In this document: one piece after another, positions 48,841 to 62,491 of the stretch
Layout of the letters: the number at the start of each line of letters is the position of its first letter
How positions within the stretch are numbered: position 1 is the stretch's first letter
Origin: Cercis canadensis
Lineage: Eukaryota; Streptophyta; Magnoliopsida; Fabales; Fabaceae
Direction of reading: 5' to 3'
Assembly (NCBI GenBank): GCA_003255065.1
Contig: QAOA01006814.1
Coordinates: 622,351 to 686,350, forward strand
DNA: 64,000 nt
Notes under the pieces: generated by a model
The model's database searches: none
Seen by the model: only the letters and a program-made list of their open reading frames with translations
What the model was told of the DNA's origin: nothing
Position numbers and translations under genes: made by a program

Positions 48841-51134
48841 TTTGCTAGAAATAAGCAACAACAGCCCTAAGATGTTTGGTGCATGTGTGAGCAATGTTAA
48901 GTGCATGGAGTAGCAACTAATGTTAAAAAGTTAAATAGACCTAAAAAAATTTCATTCACATTGAAGTCAAAATTAAAATCATGCCAAGGTAATTTCCTAA
49001 AAAGAATTAGGAAGACAAATAACAAATCCAATGAAAGAAATATATGGATTATTTGGTAGCATGTTGAAAGGAGAATCTTTTATTTCTCTTAAACAATTTA
49101 ACCTTTGCAATTAGATGTGCTCATTAAAATGGAAAATATAATTAGTAGAGGGAAGACAAAGATCTCCAAGGACTGTACATATTATCCTTGCAAGGAAAAT
49201 AAAAATATAAACAAAAACGATTAGATACCAATAACACATTTTCCTTTGATCTATAAGAAACTAAAATCAGATTACACATAATACCACACCTGAAATATAG
49301 CATAAAAAACAGAAAACACATAATAACACATTTTCCTTTTATCTTCCACCCATATGCATCTTTTTAATCTATGCTAAAAAAACACCTTCATTGTAAGTAT
49401 CATTCAAATTTACATCTTTATTATCCAAAATGTGCTAGAACTGAGACAGTTAAATGTACCCATAAAATCTAGCTCCAAAAAATAGAGAAAATTAACCTTC
49501 AATTTCTGTCTTGGTAACCATAAAGATTTAGGAGTGTCTGCCTCGAAATGAATAACAAAATAGCATAGGCATGTCAAAGTAAGAACTTTTGTAATATCAA
49601 TACTAATAAAAAATTAAAATCATGGCACATGCATTTCTAATTCCATGCTTAGAAAGTGAAATCGCTATTCTAGTCATGGAGTTTTTTCAGGCATGCTTTC
49701 ATATAATAGATCAAGTCATGGCACATGCATTATAAGAATGACTGCTTCTCATAAAGAAAGAATGCAAATCTTCCACCGATACCCCTCTTTTCAATCTATG
49801 CTGAAAAAATATGTCCATTAAAATTAAAGACAAAACTTACATCTTCATTATCCATAATTTGTAAGAACTGAAAAAGATAATGTAGTCTAGCTAGAAAAAA
49901 GAGAGCAAATTTACCTTCAATTTCTGTCTTGTTAACCATATGGATTTTAGGAGGGTCTGCCCAAAAATAAATAACAAAATAATAGAGAGACATGTCAAAG
50001 TAAGAACTTTTGTTAAATCAATNATATTAAAAAAATTTTGAAGTCATGGCACATCCATTTCTAAGTCCATGTATATGTAGTATAATTACTACTATATTAT
50101 ATTAAAAAGCTTAGAAAGTGAAATCAGAGTTCGAAGATCCAACAAACAATATAAAACACTAAAAAGGGAAAATCATAGGGTGATAGGCACAAAGCCAAAT
50201 AGCCAAGTATTAAGGGAAAAAATTATAATGAATAACAAAACTATGCTATTACGGAGATTAAGCATGTGTAAAGGATTATAAAACAAAAATAAAAATAAAA
50301 ATTACATTGCAGCATATGAAGAGGGAGAAGAAGAATTAGCAAATAAAAAAAAAAAATTGGACAGAGCAAACCTGGTTGTGGCTTGAAGCTACCGTATATC
50401 TTTGTTGTAATCAATCAGACTATGGTGAAACAACTCACAGAAGGGTGCTATTTATATAGGGATATAAAGCCAAGGAAGTGTAACCCTAATTTTTAATTCA
50501 AATTAAAAATTAAATAATTATTAGTTGACAAAAATAAGCAAAGTATTTGTCAATTTTCCCAAACCAAAATTCAATGATTTGCAATTGGCAATTCATAGAA
50601 TTTTGTTCTGTGACATTTTTTTTTTTTTAAACACACGGATGAGATGGTGAGAATTAGGGACAAAAGTAATTTTAAATGGATGGATGGTGAGAATTCTAAA
50701 TAAGGAAGTAATTTTAAAGACACAGATTTCAATTTCTAATTGACAATCCTTTACACAAACAGAAAAGGTCATATTAGTCCTCAAGAAGTCAGACTATTTT
50801 GCTGATTTGCAGGAGATTATCACAGAATCTTCGGTGACTCCTTGTTCTTGCCAATCAAGCAATTAATTACAACATTATTTTGTTCCTTAACATTTTTTCT
50901 TTTAATTTGTCCATCAAATAATAAATGGTGAGAAATTCTTAATATGGAAGTAAATTAAAGGCACAAATTTTAATTTCTTTTTCATGTTTTTTATTTATAA
51001 ATTATACATGCTTCATTTTATTTGATTTTTTAAATGCTCTTGAGTGCAAGAAATTTTCACAGCCTGCCCCTTGTCATCACCTTGATAGCCACACTTGTCA
51101 GCTTCACATTGTGTATTCTATTTTTAATATTACA
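48841..51134. other. AT-rich DNA, presumed Helitron 5' region
   Basis: No gene recognised. A minus-strand TATA-like word CCTATATAAATAG (50449-50460) fits a promoter for the leftward Helitron gene. The last 200 bp (about 50930-51134) closely resemble 57430-57627, the same end of another element of the array, with 'cttgtcatcacc' and 'cacttgtcagct' words and ATTTTTAATATTA. Confidence 0.4.
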
Positions 51135-54100
51135 TTAGTACTGGGCCCCACACAATGCGCGGGCGTTGCAGCAGGTAGCGACATAGAATAAAAAATCCTA
51201 TTTGATCACCTATTGGTGTTGGTTTAGTGGTTATCTAAATTATAATCTTATTCTAAATTTTAGAAACTTGTCCACGTGGTCTAATCCCACTATTTTTCAT
51301 AGAGCTATAAGAAACCCTATTGAATCACTTGTTGGAGTTGGTTTAGTGGTTATCTAAATTACAATCCTATTAGAACTTTAGAAAACTTGTACCCATGGTC
51401 TAACCTTACTCTTTTCCCTAGTGCTACAGGTTATTTAATTTTTTTGCTCCAAAAATCATATCTAGACCTAGTTATAATTTTGATTTTTGTTCCATTTCCC
51501 TTTCCGTCTCAATTATCAATTACCCAACCCTTACTCATTCCAACCCATTTATATTTCAATATGATAGAAAAATTATAACCTAATGAGAGTACCCTTGTCA
51601 TCCAATTATTATTATTACTTTGTATAGATCTAAAGTAAAGTTATAACATGAATACCTCCATATACAATGGTAGGAAATTTATTTTCCATTTAAATATCAC
51701 AAGGATATCCTATATTATACCATTTTTTATATCAAACATAGGAAAGAGAATTTCAAATTTCTTCATCGATCAAAAAGAGTTCCTATATTGACTACCTAAA
51801 TAAACATACTAACACTTTATTGATAAGGCATTGACCAGCCAATGGTTAGTAAAATAATTTAGTTCACATTCTCATCCTATCCCAAAAATCAACTACCCAA
51901 AATTAAATTGCCCCATTGTATATCTTTAAATGCGACATGTAATGATTTTTTTTGTAATTATAATAAATGTCACATCCCAATTATTTGATTACCATTGATA
52001 AATTTTAAAGTAATGAAAAAATAATTAGTGTCATAAGCACTTAAAAACGTAAACACATTTCCATATATATTAAAAAAAAAAACATTTGCTCAATAATAAA
52101 CAAAATCCTTTAAGAAATTTTTTTCATGTTAAATATATAATTCAAGAACAACATGATAAACTTTGAACTACATTTAAAATTTTTGTAAACATAGAGTAAA
52201 CGTTCTAAGATGGATAGTCTTGATAGGAATCACATTTCAAAATTAGTTAGCATCCTAAAGTTTTATGAAAATACTCACCAACAGAAAAAGTAATCTATAA
52301 TCAAGATAATAATTTATTAAATATCTCTTTATATTAAGGAGCTAAGATAATAGATAAATATAACAAAGTCTCTTGGAAGTTTAACTCCCCAAATATATTT
52401 ATCTATGTAAAATACCCATGCGCCACCCAAAGTTTGCCACTTAATTTTTTTTTCTAAGTTTGACCTATTTGCATGTTTAAACATAAAATTATGTAGAATG
52501 TTAGCAATAATCTTGTACAGCATAAAATTTGTTTACCAAGAAGTACATAATCTAATAAAAGCAGTAAAAGTAACAAAGTTGACATATTCCCTTAAATTTT
52601 ATTGGATTGACTTAAATTTTTTTTGTATCTCAGATATTAATCTAGTAAATTTTAAATTATGTTAATTTTGTTAGTATGAGACAATTTACTATTAAAATAG
52701 TGAAAAAAGCCATAAGTCACATCTCCATGGGGTCTAATAGAACCACCCTAGTAAGAATTGGGTATCCAAATTATTGTCCCAATAAAGTTTTTGGAAGCAC
52801 ATGCATATTTAATCCANAAAAAAAAAAAAAAAAAAAAAAACTTGTATTTTTGATTGGCAAGTAGGTTATCTTTTATACTTCCTGCATCAAGTGCAAAGGA
52901 GAAACAAATGATAGAGAACTCATAGAAATTTCAAATTTGTGGTGAACTCAAGGAAAGGAAACAGATGAAAAAGAGATAGACGTTTCACCTGAATCTTTCA
53001 CCCCTACACATCCTTATTAATCGTTTCAAGGTTGATCAACTTCAAAGTCATTGCAAACCAACATCAAAAAATGAATGAGTAAAGAAAAGCACAAAGAGAT
53101 ATATAGATGATTCAAATCAACCACCTACATTTGTGAGAAAAAGCAAAAAGAGAAGCACAAGCAAATTAAGAAATTTAGAGAGTCATGAGAAGAGGTATGT
53201 CCTATTTTTTTTTCTACAGTGAACAGCACAAAGTGAATAACTCATACCTTGATCATCCATGACCATATGTTTTTCTGATTCATCAAGCAAAATGAATTTG
53301 GAGTCATTGGCTTCCCTATAACACAATGAAATTAAAATAAAGATGTAATTAGACCAGTACTCAATAACAGAGAAAGAATATTACGTGAGTGAAAGCTTAT
53401 TTGGCAGCTTTGAAAGAGTAACAGCGCTGCAGCAGCACATAGGAGAGTGAGAAGAAGTGTTGAGAGAGAGAGGTGACCAGAGAGCAGGTTATATTTCTTG
53501 AGCAAAGGAGGCACCACACACAAACCCTAAATATCAAATTTAAAATTCAAATTCATAATTAATTGTGATTGAAATTATAAAAAGGATTTTCAGAATTTAA
53601 GGATTATAATTTTGTTAGCATGCGTTTACCATAGAATTTAAGAATTTTCTAGGCCTAATGGGCCATTCTGTGTTATATCAATTTGGTTGATCTATATATG
53701 TAAACTTTCAATTAATCTAAAATTCATATAATCCTTGATTTTCAGAATTGATGACTGGTTGGGAAAAATATCAAAACCATAAAATTGGTGGACAATTATT
53801 TCAATAGTAAAGCAGTATATTTGACAATTTTAATAAACAGTAATTAATTGAATAAAGTGCTCATCAATTTTCAATTTTTGTTTATAACTAATTATTAATA
53901 TTTTCAGTTATAAGTAATATAATTTATTCCACCTTCTCATACTTGATTTCCTTAAATTATGCTGCTATATTTATTTTTAATAAAAAACAATTATGTTACT
54001 ACTCCTGATTGCAAATCAAGCAATCAATTACATGCACCTATTTTGGAATCTAACGTTTTTTGGTTTAAATTTCTTCTCATGTAATAATACGTTATGAAAT

Positions 54101-54300
54101 ATAAATAAGGAAGTTATTTAAAGACATTAGTATTCAATTTTTTTTTCTTATTTTTAATTTTTGAGACACACGTAGTTGACATTATAAATTATTTTTTAAA
54201 TACTTTTGATAGGAGGAAATTCCCATAGCATGCCACTTGTCGTCACTTTAATAGTGACACTTGTCAGCTCCAAATTGTGTACTCTATTTTTAATATTATA
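51135..54300 (-). mobile_element. Non-autonomous Helitron A (about 3.2 kb)
   Basis: The minus-strand 3' end has a GC-rich palindrome (51147-51163, CCCGCGCATTGTGTGGG) followed by GCCCAGTA and CTAA, then T, as expected for a Helitron (hairpin, CTRR, insertion before T). The presumed 5' end at about 54290-54300 reads TATAATATTAAAAATAGAGT on the minus strand, without the canonical leading TC. 51180-51600 closely resembles 54345-54760 in the next element and contains a tandem block of about 128 bp (GTTGGTTTAGTGGTTATC twice). There is no coding capacity. Confidence 0.55.
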
Positions 54301-54981
54301 GTACTGGGCCCCGCGCGATGCGCGGGTGCTATGGCGGGGGGCAACATAGAATAGGAAATCCTATTGGATCACCCATTGGGGTTAATTTAGTGGTTATCCA
54401 AATTACAATCCTATTATAATTTTTGGAAACTTGTCCACATGGTGTAATCCCACTCTTTTTCCAAGTGCCATAGGAAATTCTATTTAATCATACGTTGGAG
54501 TTGGTTTATTGGTCACCCAAATTATAATCCTATTAAAACTTTAAGAAACTTGTACTCATGGTTTAACTCCAATCTTTTTTCTAGTGTTATAGGTTATTTA
54601 ATTTTTTCCCCAAAACTATACTTAGACCTAGTTATAATTTTGATTTTCATTCCCTTTCCCTTTATGTTACTGTCTCAATTATCATACTTAACCCCTACTC
54701 ATTCTAGCCCATTTTTATTTAAATACGATAGAGAAATTGTAACATAATTAGAGTACTATTGTCATCTAATTTTTTTGTATAAACCCCATTTGTGGTATTT
54801 CTACAATCATGTATTGAATATCACCATACTGAAATCTTATCTAAAACACAAATATTTCCATATCAAAGTCTCCACATTTGGATATGATAATAATTGCTAA
54901 TAATGCTCATGATAATGCATTTGAGGAAATGCATAGCCATAACATGTTGAAGATCACCTATAAAATTTATTAAAAATAAGA

Positions 54982-55278
54982 ACTTATCTAACAAAAATAG
55001 ATCAACCTCAACCATAATATCTATTTAAATATCAACATGAAACATCTTAATTTTTTATATTCCTAGCCAATTCTCTCAGCAATCATTTTCTAGAAAGAAA
55101 AGGAACCTAATAGATAAACTTGTTCCATTTACTTATCTAACAAAAATATATCAACCTTAACCATAATATATATTTAAATATCAACATGAAACATCTTAAT
55201 TTTTTATATTCCTAGCTAATTCTCTCAACAATCATTTTCTAGAAAGAAAAGGAACCTAATAGATCAACTTGTTCCATT
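54982..55278. repeat. 149-bp tandem duplication
   Basis: Units 54982-55130 and 55131-55278 begin ACTTATCTAACAAAAATA and end with CTTGTTCCATTT, with few substitutions. Non-coding. Confidence 0.85.
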
Positions 55279-57627
55279 TGCTTATCTTAAAATAGGACAT
55301 TTAATTTTTTTTAAAAAAAAAACCTTCCTATAATGAATGTCACACCTTAATTACTTAACATTATTTTGCACCTTCAATATCTTCATTTATTTTTTATTTT
55401 TTTTAGGAGACATGTTAATTACTTCTTCTATTGCAAGGAGTAAATTCTCTCCTAAAAAGTAGACAGGCCAGCCTTGTTTTAAGTTGTTATACTTTATCTC
55501 AATTTTGAAAAAAAATCTCTGCCCCATTAATGTATTGAGATAATAAGGAAAGAAGTTCCTTTCACTAATCTGTTAAGGAAATTATTTTTAAGTCCCTTTA
55601 TAACACATATCAACTGCAGATCTACACAGAAATTCTAAAGCATTAATGTCAAAGATCAGGAAAGAAGCAATGCCAGTATGATCCATACCTTGCATACCCT
55701 GATCTGAACATGTGTTGTAGTGGCATCACCACTTGGATATTCATATTTATATGAGGTAACAACATAAACCTACAATAAAATACAATCCCAAGAAATGTAG
55801 ACTATGAATAATTTATAGAAGTGCAAACAGAAAATTATATTATTAGCAGATAATTTAGCCTACAACGGTTGCAAAGTGGTTCCAATACTTATTGTTGGAG
55901 GGTTTCAAATAGAGTTACAGACATAATTAAGTGATTTTACACACTTTGGTTATTGAAAATTAAATAAATACAAAATTAAACAAATGAATATAACAATTAA
56001 TTACAATCACATGTCAATTATAATTAATTGATTAGCAATTAATTTGGAGAGTTAATAATTTCAGAATTTTAATGAACTCATCTTCAATGGTGATGGAATG
56101 TATTTATTAGCAAAATTCAATTTTTTAATTTTTTTCTCATTGAATATGTATTCAAAATTTTGATATTTTTTATAGTTTCTAAATTATTAAATTGATAATA
56201 AATTCATTCTTAGTACCAATTGTCAAATTGTCATCCAAGAAACTATTCTTTTAATATTAGTTTAGCTTGTNTTTTAATATTAGTATAGCTTGTAATTGGG
56301 TTTCAAATAGGGTTACATGTCTAATTAAGTAATTTCACAAACTTGAGTTATTTAAAATTAATTAAATACGAAATTAATAAAAACAATTAAAGAATATACA
56401 ACAATTCCAATTACATGCCAATTATAATTAATTGATTGACATTTAATTTGGCAAGTTAATAATTGCAAACGTTTTTTGAATTACACTTCAATGCTGATGA
56501 AATATATCTATTAGCAAAATTTGAATTTTGAATTTCTTTCATTGAATAGGAATTTAACATTTTTTTTACTAATTCTCGTACTTTAGATAATTTGATTTTA
56601 AACTTAAATTGAAATGAGTATTAATTGCAATCATTAAATTTAATTTAATTATTGCCATCTATTTCTTGTTAAGGCACATTTTTATTACTTTAAAATCAAT
56701 ATCTTTATTACCTTGCTTAATTAGGACATTACATGTCAAAATGTATGTGGACCAAAACACAACTAAATACATACTTTTTTTTTGTCAAGCATTAATGAGA
56801 GTTAAATTAGGCAAAATGAAAGCTGAATTTCACTTTCAAAATATTGTCATTGTAATTTTAACTACAATGACATTCTTAAAGGACTCAAAATTAATTTTTT
56901 TTCTAAATTAATTACCAATCAATAAATTATAATTGGTATGTGATTGAAATTATTGTATAATTTTTCATTTTATATTAATTTTTTATTTATTAATTTATGA
57001 AAAGTCTAAGTTTATAAATTACTTATTTATGCTTGTAACCCTAATTCATAGTCAGTGTTCAAGCTTTACTCTATAAAAATGAAACTTCTGAAAACTAAGC
57101 ATAGATTTATTGGCATGCAATATAAATTTTTTCATTAACTTAAAATTTTCATTATTCGAATTTCATATTGAATATTTAGCAATGCAAATTTATGATTTTT
57201 CAAATGGATATTCAAATTTATTACCATATTTTAACCCTCTTAGATAGTGTTAAATAAATAAATATGAACATAATTATACATAAAAAAATTATAATATTGT
57301 GCATTATAATTGATTGATAACCATTTAATTTGAGAAATTTAACTTTCAAATTAATTAGGGATTGATTGATTACCATTTATTTTTGTGTGTGATGTTTGAC
57401 TGATTGCTTTAATATGGAGAGGAAGGCTACATAGAACTCATCATCCATATAGGAAATAATAAATGCTGAAAAATCTAAAAATGGAAGTTATTTAATGCCA
57501 CAAATTTTAATTTATTTTTTATGTTTTTTATTTATAAATCATACATACTTCATATTTTAGATTATTTTTTAAATGTTGTAGAATATAAGAAATTCACACA
57601 GCCTGTCATTTGTCATCACCTTGATAG

Positions 57628-57940
57628 TGTAAAAGGTAGAGTTTGTATGCGGAAGAGAGATTTATTTCTATTGATTCTGTAAGTATATATATACAAGTAT
57701 TGACTGGTTTGAATTTCAAACTGTAACAGAAAGATAACAACTAGATAGATATAAGGTGAGATGATAAGTTCGTAGCTGGTGCATGTGGAACATGTGCCCC
57801 GAGTTGACTCAGTTCAGCTGAGTCAAGTGTGCCCCGAGTTCCCTGTCTCTGCATGGCTTTGTATCAGACTTGTTACTTCTGGTTTACGTGGCTGGGTGCA
57901 ATGCTGTGACGTGGCTTGGGCATTTGCTGTTGCTTCTACA
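57628..57940 (-). repeat. Copia 3' LTR
   Basis: 313 bp. It contains the GAGTTGACTCAGTTCAGCTG followed by AGTCA core (near 57804-57828), where TGACTCAG and CTGAGTCA form an inverted pair of bZIP (GCN4-like) half-sites. A TATA-rich stretch GTATATATATAC lies at about 57682. The last 38 codons of the polyprotein frame read into this LTR. Confidence 0.95.
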
Positions 57941-60900
57941 CGCCCCCGCAAGATGGAGGCTCCATTGGAGACACCAATCTTGTCTCTAAGGTGACCGAAA
58001 ACGGAGGTGGGTAGTGCTTTTGTGAGTATGTCAGCGAGTTGATCCTTGGAAGAGACATGTGAAACTTTTAACTGGTTGTTTTGAACCCGTTCCCTGACAA
58101 AGTGGTAATCAAGTGCAAGGTGTTTCATCCGGGAGTGAAAGACAGGATTTGCACACAAGTAGGTGACACCTATATTATCACAGAATATGGTTGGTGGTGT
58201 TGACAGAGATACACCCAGTTCCTTAAGGAGATGAATGAGCCATTGTAGTTCAGCAGTGGTATTGGCAACGGAGCGATACTCGGCCTCAGTGCTTGAACGA
58301 GCGACCCCTCTTTGTTTTTTTGAAGACCAAGAGACTGCATTTGCACCGAGAAATATAAGATGAGCTGAGGTAGATGTGCGATCATTAGGGTCTCCGGCCC
58401 AGTCAGCGTCGGAGTAGGCAAAGAGGTGAAGAGGGGCAGTGGCAGTAAGAGAGAGACCATAGTCGATGGTGGTCTTAAGGTACCGCAGAACACGTTTCAA
58501 GGAAGTAAGGTGAAGCACTGTAGGTTTGTGCATAAACTGAGATAGCTTGTTTACTGCAAACCCGATATCAGGACGAGTAAGTGATAAATACTGTAAGGCA
58601 CCAATGATGCTTCTGTACTCGGTGGGATCAGTGAAAGAGGATCCATCATTTAGAAGTAAAGGGACCGAGGTGCTGAGAGGAGTGGAGACACCTTTGGCCC
58701 CATCCATCTTCGTCCGCTGTAAGAGGTCAAGTATATATTTTCTTTGAGATAGAAAGAGCCCAGCGGATTGCGAAATAAACTCGACGCCAAGGAAATACGA
58801 CGGAGTACCTAGATCCTTGAGAGAGAACCGAGTGGCCAAGGCTTGGCAAAAAGAAGAGAGAAACATGGAGTTGTTCCCAGTGAGCAGCAAATCATCAACG
58901 TAAATGAGAAAGTATGCATGCACTCCAGACTTGTTGTAGATGAAGAGAGAGCCATCGGAGAGGGAGTTGACAAACCCGTAAAGAAGAAGGAAGGTGGCCA
59001 GCTCTTTGTACCAGGCACGAGGGGCCTGCTTCAGTCCATAAATAGCTTTATGCAACTTGCAAACATAGGTGGGATTAGCAGTGTCCACATGGCCAGGGGG
59101 CTGAGACATGTAGACTGTATCATGGAGTGTGCCTTGGAGAAATGCATTATTGACATCCATATGTCGAAGGGGCCACTTGTTGCTGAGAGCTATAGAGATG
59201 ACAGCTTTAACAGTTTGAGGCCGGACAACGGGGCTAAAGGTTTCAGTGTAGTCGATACCAGGTCGTTGGGTGAATCCTTTGGCTACCAATCGGGCCTTGT
59301 ACCTGTCAATGTCACCATTGGGTTTTCGCTTTATTCTGTATAACCATTTGCAGGCAATGATATTGGCATTAGTCGGGGAAGGAACAAGGGTCCAAGTGCC
59401 ATTGCGAAGGAGGGCATCAAACTCGGTGGACATGGCTTGGCGCCAGGCAGAGGATTTGAGAGCATGAGTGAGGGAGGTTGGCTCAAGGGACTCTGTAATG
59501 GGGTGTTTAGTGGTGAAGAGGGTGAAGGGTTGTTTTGGTTTAAAGATGTTGTTTTGTGAGCAGGTAATCATGCGCGTAGGTGGGTTGGCTAGTGGAGGTG
59601 GAAGGGATTCTTTGGACGGAGTGGAAAGGTAAGGAGTACTGTTAGCTGGAAGTGGGTTGGCATTGGATAAGGACTCTTGAGTAGGAGAGAGAGGATCAGA
59701 TGTGGAGGTGTGGGTAGGAGAAAAAGAAGGAGTAGGTGATGAGAGAGGAGGTGATTCGATGGGTGTGAGAGATGGAGTCAAAGGTGAAGTAGAAGTGTTT
59801 TGTGAGGTGGACACTTGGTAATATGTAATTGGAATATGATCAATATCAGGGACAGAGGAAGAGAATGAATGTGACAAAGGAGAACCATGAAATGTAAAAG
59901 GAAATATTGTTTCAATAAATTTGACATGACGTGAATGATAATATTTTTTGTGGTGAAAGTCATAGCAGAGAAAAGCATGATGGGGGATGGAATAGCCTAA
60001 AAAAATACATGGGTGAGACCGTGAGTCAAGTTTATGAGAAGCATATGGACGTAACCAAGGATAACACAAACATCCAAAGGATTTAAAGGTGGAGTAATTA
60101 GGAGTGTCATTAAATAATTTGAAGTAAGGAGAGGACATATTAAGAATGGGAGTTGGTAATCTGTTGATTAAATAATTTGCAGTAACAAATGCAAAAGACC
60201 AAAAAGATGGAGGTAAGGATGCATGATGTAGAAGAGAAAGTCCAGTTTCAACAACATGGCGATGCTTTCTTTCAGCAAGTCCATTGCGTTGAGGGGTATA
60301 GGGAGGCGAGGTGAAAAAAGAGATGCCATGAGATGCAAAAAATGCTTTCATTTTAATAAATTCGCCACCATTATCAGCATGAAATGAAGAAATAGAATAA
60401 TTGAAAAACTTTTCAACTAAAGCTTTAAACTGAATAAAAATGGAGGAAACCTCAGACTTTTGTTTAATGGGATAAAGCCAGGAATAACGAGTAAAATGAT
60501 CAATAAAAACTACATAGTATTTGAAACCATCAACAGAAATAAGAGGTGCAGGGCCCCAAACATCTGCAAACAAGTTTTCTAATGGCCTAGAGGACTTAAG
60601 ACTTGAAGTAGCAAAGGGAAGTCGATGGCTTTTATTGGAGTAACAAGAGACGCAATCAGGCAAGTTTGAAGGCAACGCAAGTTGGTGAGAGGTAGCCACA
60701 TGCTGGAGGATTCGTAGGTGTGGATGTCCAAGGCGATGATGCCACAAGGAAGGAAGAGAGTGACGATGAGCAGTGAGTGCACAGGGAGAGAGTGATGACT
60801 GTGAGACTTGGACAGGGAGAGGGTATGTTTGATGCTTACTCGGGCCGTGGAGCAACAGCGCCCCCGTAGTCATGTCCTTAATAGAGTAAGAAGAAGAGGA

Positions 60901-62091
60901 AAATTCAATAGAGACATTATTGTTAGAACAGAATTGAGAGACAGAAACAAGATTGTGCTTCATGGTAGGCACACAGTACACATTATGCAGATTAAAAGAG
61001 GAAGAGGGGGTGTGCAAGTGAGTAGAGCCAAGATGAGTTATGGGAAGAGCCTTACCATTGCCAACAACCATGTTATCAGGACCTGGGTAGTCTTGTTTTG
61101 AGTAAAGGTTGGTAGGATCATTGGTAACATGGTGAGAAGCACCGGTATCTAGTAGCCAGGGATTAGGATTTAGTGGGGGTTGAGTGGTGGTGTAATGGGC
61201 TTCTGGATTTCTTTTAGGTCGTAGGTGGGGAAAGAATTTGTAACATCGGGCGGCGGTGTGGCCAGTTTTGAGACATAGTTGACAGGTTATGGTTGTGGTG
61301 GGAGTGGGCAGTAGTGGTTTAGTGAAGTTTGATCTTTTTTTGAATGGCATAGGGGAAGTGCGGTTGGTAACATTAGCAGTGAATGGAATAACGGTAGATG
61401 AAGAATCATCAGGTTTCATGTAGTTTTCAAAGTCAACAAGTTTGTCTCTTAACTCCATAAATGAAATGGGAGTATCGCGAGCTAGCAGTGGACCAGTGAT
61501 GTCCTTGAATTCAGGGCCAAGACCTTTAAGGGCATATATAACCAGGTCTGAATCATTTGCAGGTTGATTAGAAATTTGTTGGATTTCTTCTGCAAGATTT
61601 TTGAGAAGTTGGAGATAGGCAGAAACAGGTTGGGTTCCACGAGAATTGCTGATCAGCTTTTTCTTTAGTGACATAAGCCGGGACTGTGATTGATTGGCAA
61701 ACATGGTTTGCAAATGATCCCATGCTATCTTAGAGGTGGAGGGATGGCCAAGTAATATCAGTATTTCAGGTTCTAAAGAGGTCATAATTGCATGAAGAAT
61801 GAGTTGATCTTGGCGGATCCAAATGGTGAATTCAGGGTTAGGTAGGGAAATACCATCAGTGGAGATTGTGGATGGAGGACACGGCTTTGAACCATCAACA
61901 TAGGTCAAGAGGTCATGACCTCGAAATAGTGCATCAACAAGAGCTCTCCATGAAGGATAATTATGGTGTGTGAGCTTGAGTGGAATATGTTGAGCAGTGA
62001 AGGATATGAGAGTAGTTCCTGGGTGATGAACAAAGAGAGAGGAGATGCTGGAAGGTGTGGACATGGATGAGTTTGAGGTACTGGAAGCCAT
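57823..62091 (-). CDS. Ty1/copia gag-pol polyprotein (1422 aa), apparently intact
   Basis: One uninterrupted frame. ATG at 62091 (MASSTSNSS) is preferred because the open frame upstream runs back through the primer site into the LTR. Domain order: Gag (about 30-240), CCHC knuckle ([14 protein letters not shown], 270-283), aspartic protease ([12 protein letters not shown]315), pre-integrase finger region ([10 protein letters not shown], about 449), integrase (D510, D573, E607 in NGLAERKHR), reverse transcriptase (about 883-1130, YVDD at 1064-1067) and RNase H (from D1228 to about 1365, STEAEY, DILTKAL). The PR-IN-RT-RH order defines Ty1/copia. Translation continues from residue 1385 into the 3' LTR before stopping at 57823, adding about 38 residues. 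All catalytic motifs look present. It supplies all enzymes for copy-and-paste transposition. Confidence 0.97.
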   Translation of the reverse strand: MASSTSNSSMSTPSSISSLFVHHPGTTLISFTAQHIPLKLTHHNYPSWRALVDALFRGHDLLTYVDGSKPCPPSTISTDGISLPNPEFTIWIRQDQLILHAIMTSLEPEILILLGHPSTSKIAWDHLQTMFANQSQSRLMSLKKKLISNSRGTQPVSAYLQLLKNLAEEIQQISNQPANDSDLVIYALKGLGPEFKDITGPLLARDTPISFMELRDKLVDFENYMKPDDSSSTVIPFTANVTNRTSPMPFKKRSNFTKPLLPTPTTTITCQLCLKTGHTAARCYKFFPHLRPKRNPEAHYTTTQPPLNPNPWLLDTGASHHVTNDPTNLYSKQDYPGPDNMVVGNGKALPITHLGSTHLHTPSSSFNLHNVYCVPTMKHNLVSVSQFCSNNNVSIEFSSSSYSIKDMTTGALLLHGPSKHQTYPLPVQVSQSSLSPCALTAHRHSLPSLWHHRLGHPHLRILQHVATSHQLALPSNLPDCVSCYSNKSHRLPFATSSLKSSRPLENLFADVWGPAPLISVDGFKYYVVFIDHFTRYSWLYPIKQKSEVSSIFIQFKALVEKFFNYSISSFHADNGGEFIKMKAFFASHGISFFTSPPYTPQRNGLAERKHRHVVETGLSLLHHASLPPSFWSFAFVTANYLINRLPTPILNMSSPYFKLFNDTPNYSTFKSFGCLCYPWLRPYASHKLDSRSHPCIFLGYSIPHHAFLCYDFHHKKYYHSRHVKFIETIFPFTFHGSPLSHSFSSSVPDIDHIPITYYQVSTSQNTSTSPLTPSLTPIESPPLSSPTPSFSPTHTSTSDPLSPTQESLSNANPLPANSTPYLSTPSKESLPPPLANPPTRMITCSQNNIFKPKQPFTLFTTKHPITESLEPTSLTHALKSSAWRQAMSTEFDALLRNGTWTLVPSPTNANIIACKWLYRIKRKPNGDIDRYKARLVAKGFTQRPGIDYTETFSPVVRPQTVKAVISIALSNKWPLRHMDVNNAFLQGTLHDTVYMSQPPGHVDTANPTYVCKLHKAIYGLKQAPRAWYKELATFLLLYGFVNSLSDGSLFIYNKSGVHAYFLIYVDDLLLTGNNSMFLSSFCQALATRFSLKDLGTPSYFLGVEFISQSAGLFLSQRKYILDLLQRTKMDGAKGVSTPLSTSVPLLLNDGSSFTDPTEYRSIIGALQYLSLTRPDIGFAVNKLSQFMHKPTVLHLTSLKRVLRYLKTTIDYGLSLTATAPLHLFAYSDADWAGDPNDRTSTSAHLIFLGANAVSWSSKKQRGVARSSTEAEYRSVANTTAELQWLIHLLKELGVSLSTPPTIFCDNIGVTYLCANPVFHSRMKHLALDYHFVRERVQNNQLKVSHVSSKDQLADILTKALPTSVFGHLRDKIGVSNGASILRGRVEATANAQATSQHCTQPRKPEVTSLIQSHAETGNSGHT

Positions 62092-62109
62092 GGAGAATGT
62101 TGTTAAGCG

Positions 62110-62125
62110 CCGTGCTCTGATACCA
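62110..62125 (-). other. Copia primer-binding site (initiator tRNA-Met type)
   Basis: Directly inside the 5' LTR, the minus strand reads TGGTATCAGAGCACGG. This is the common plant copia site complementary to the 3' end of initiator methionine tRNA, where minus-strand cDNA synthesis starts. Confidence 0.92.
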
Positions 62126-62440
62126 TGTAAAAGGTAGAGTTTGTATGCGGAAGAGAGATTTATTTCTATTGATTTTGTAAGTATATATATATACAAGTAT
62201 TGACTGGTTTGAATTTCAAACTGTAACAGAAAGATAACAACTAGATAGATATAAGGTGAGATGATAAGTTCGTAGCTGGTGCATGTGGAACATGTGCCCC
62301 GAGTTGACTCAGTTCAGCTGAGTCAAGTGTGCCCCGAGTTCCTTATCTCTGCATGGCTTTGTATCAGACTTGTTACTTCTGGTTTACGTGGCTGGGTGCA
62401 ATGCTGTGACGTGGCTTGGGCATTTGCTGTTGCTTCTACA
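62126..62440 (-). repeat. Copia 5' LTR
   Basis: 315 bp and the promoter-bearing copy for this minus-strand element. It differs from the 3' LTR by C/T near 62174, two extra TA bases in the TATA stretch, and two substitutions near 62343-62345. It carries the same paired TGACTCAG...CTGAGTCA motif. Confidence 0.95.
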
Positions 62441-62491
62441 GATAGGGACACTTGTCAGCTCCACATTGGGTACTCTATTTTTAATATTATA

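Larger units (their letters stand above)
57628..62440 (-). mobile_element. Complete Ty1/copia LTR retrotransposon
   Basis: Two near-identical LTRs of about 314 bp (57628-57940 and 62126-62440) start TG and end CA and flank one long minus-strand polyprotein. The 5-bp target duplication GATAG is at 57623-57627 and 62441-62445. The tRNA primer site is at 62110-62125 and a polypurine-type tract abuts the left LTR at 57941. The LTRs differ by about three substitutions and one 2-bp indel, so the insertion is recent. It sits inside Helitron B. Confidence 0.97.
54301..62491 (-). mobile_element. Non-autonomous Helitron B with a nested copia element
   Basis: The 3' palindrome CCCGCGCGATGCGCGGG (54310-54326, 7-bp stem) is followed on the minus strand by GCCCAGTACTATAATATT, so the CTRR terminus is degenerate here. 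The other end lies at 62491, directly against the CTAG terminus of element C. Without the copia element and one target copy it would be about 3.4 kb, similar to element A. It contains a 149-bp tandem duplication (54982-55278) and a diverged repeat of about 390 bp (about 55890-56270 and 56290-56650, across an N at 56271). No genes of its own are seen. Confidence 0.5.

Noticed and set aside
51387..54747. Similar frames at 51387-51578 and 54550-54747
   Set aside because: They sit in homologous non-coding parts of Helitrons A and B, show no domain, and have indels that are not multiples of three nearby.
57779..57994. Plus-strand frames at the two LTRs (57779 and 62279)
   Set aside because: They lie opposite to the copia transcription direction within LTR sequence. 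They differ at their ends and carry no domain.
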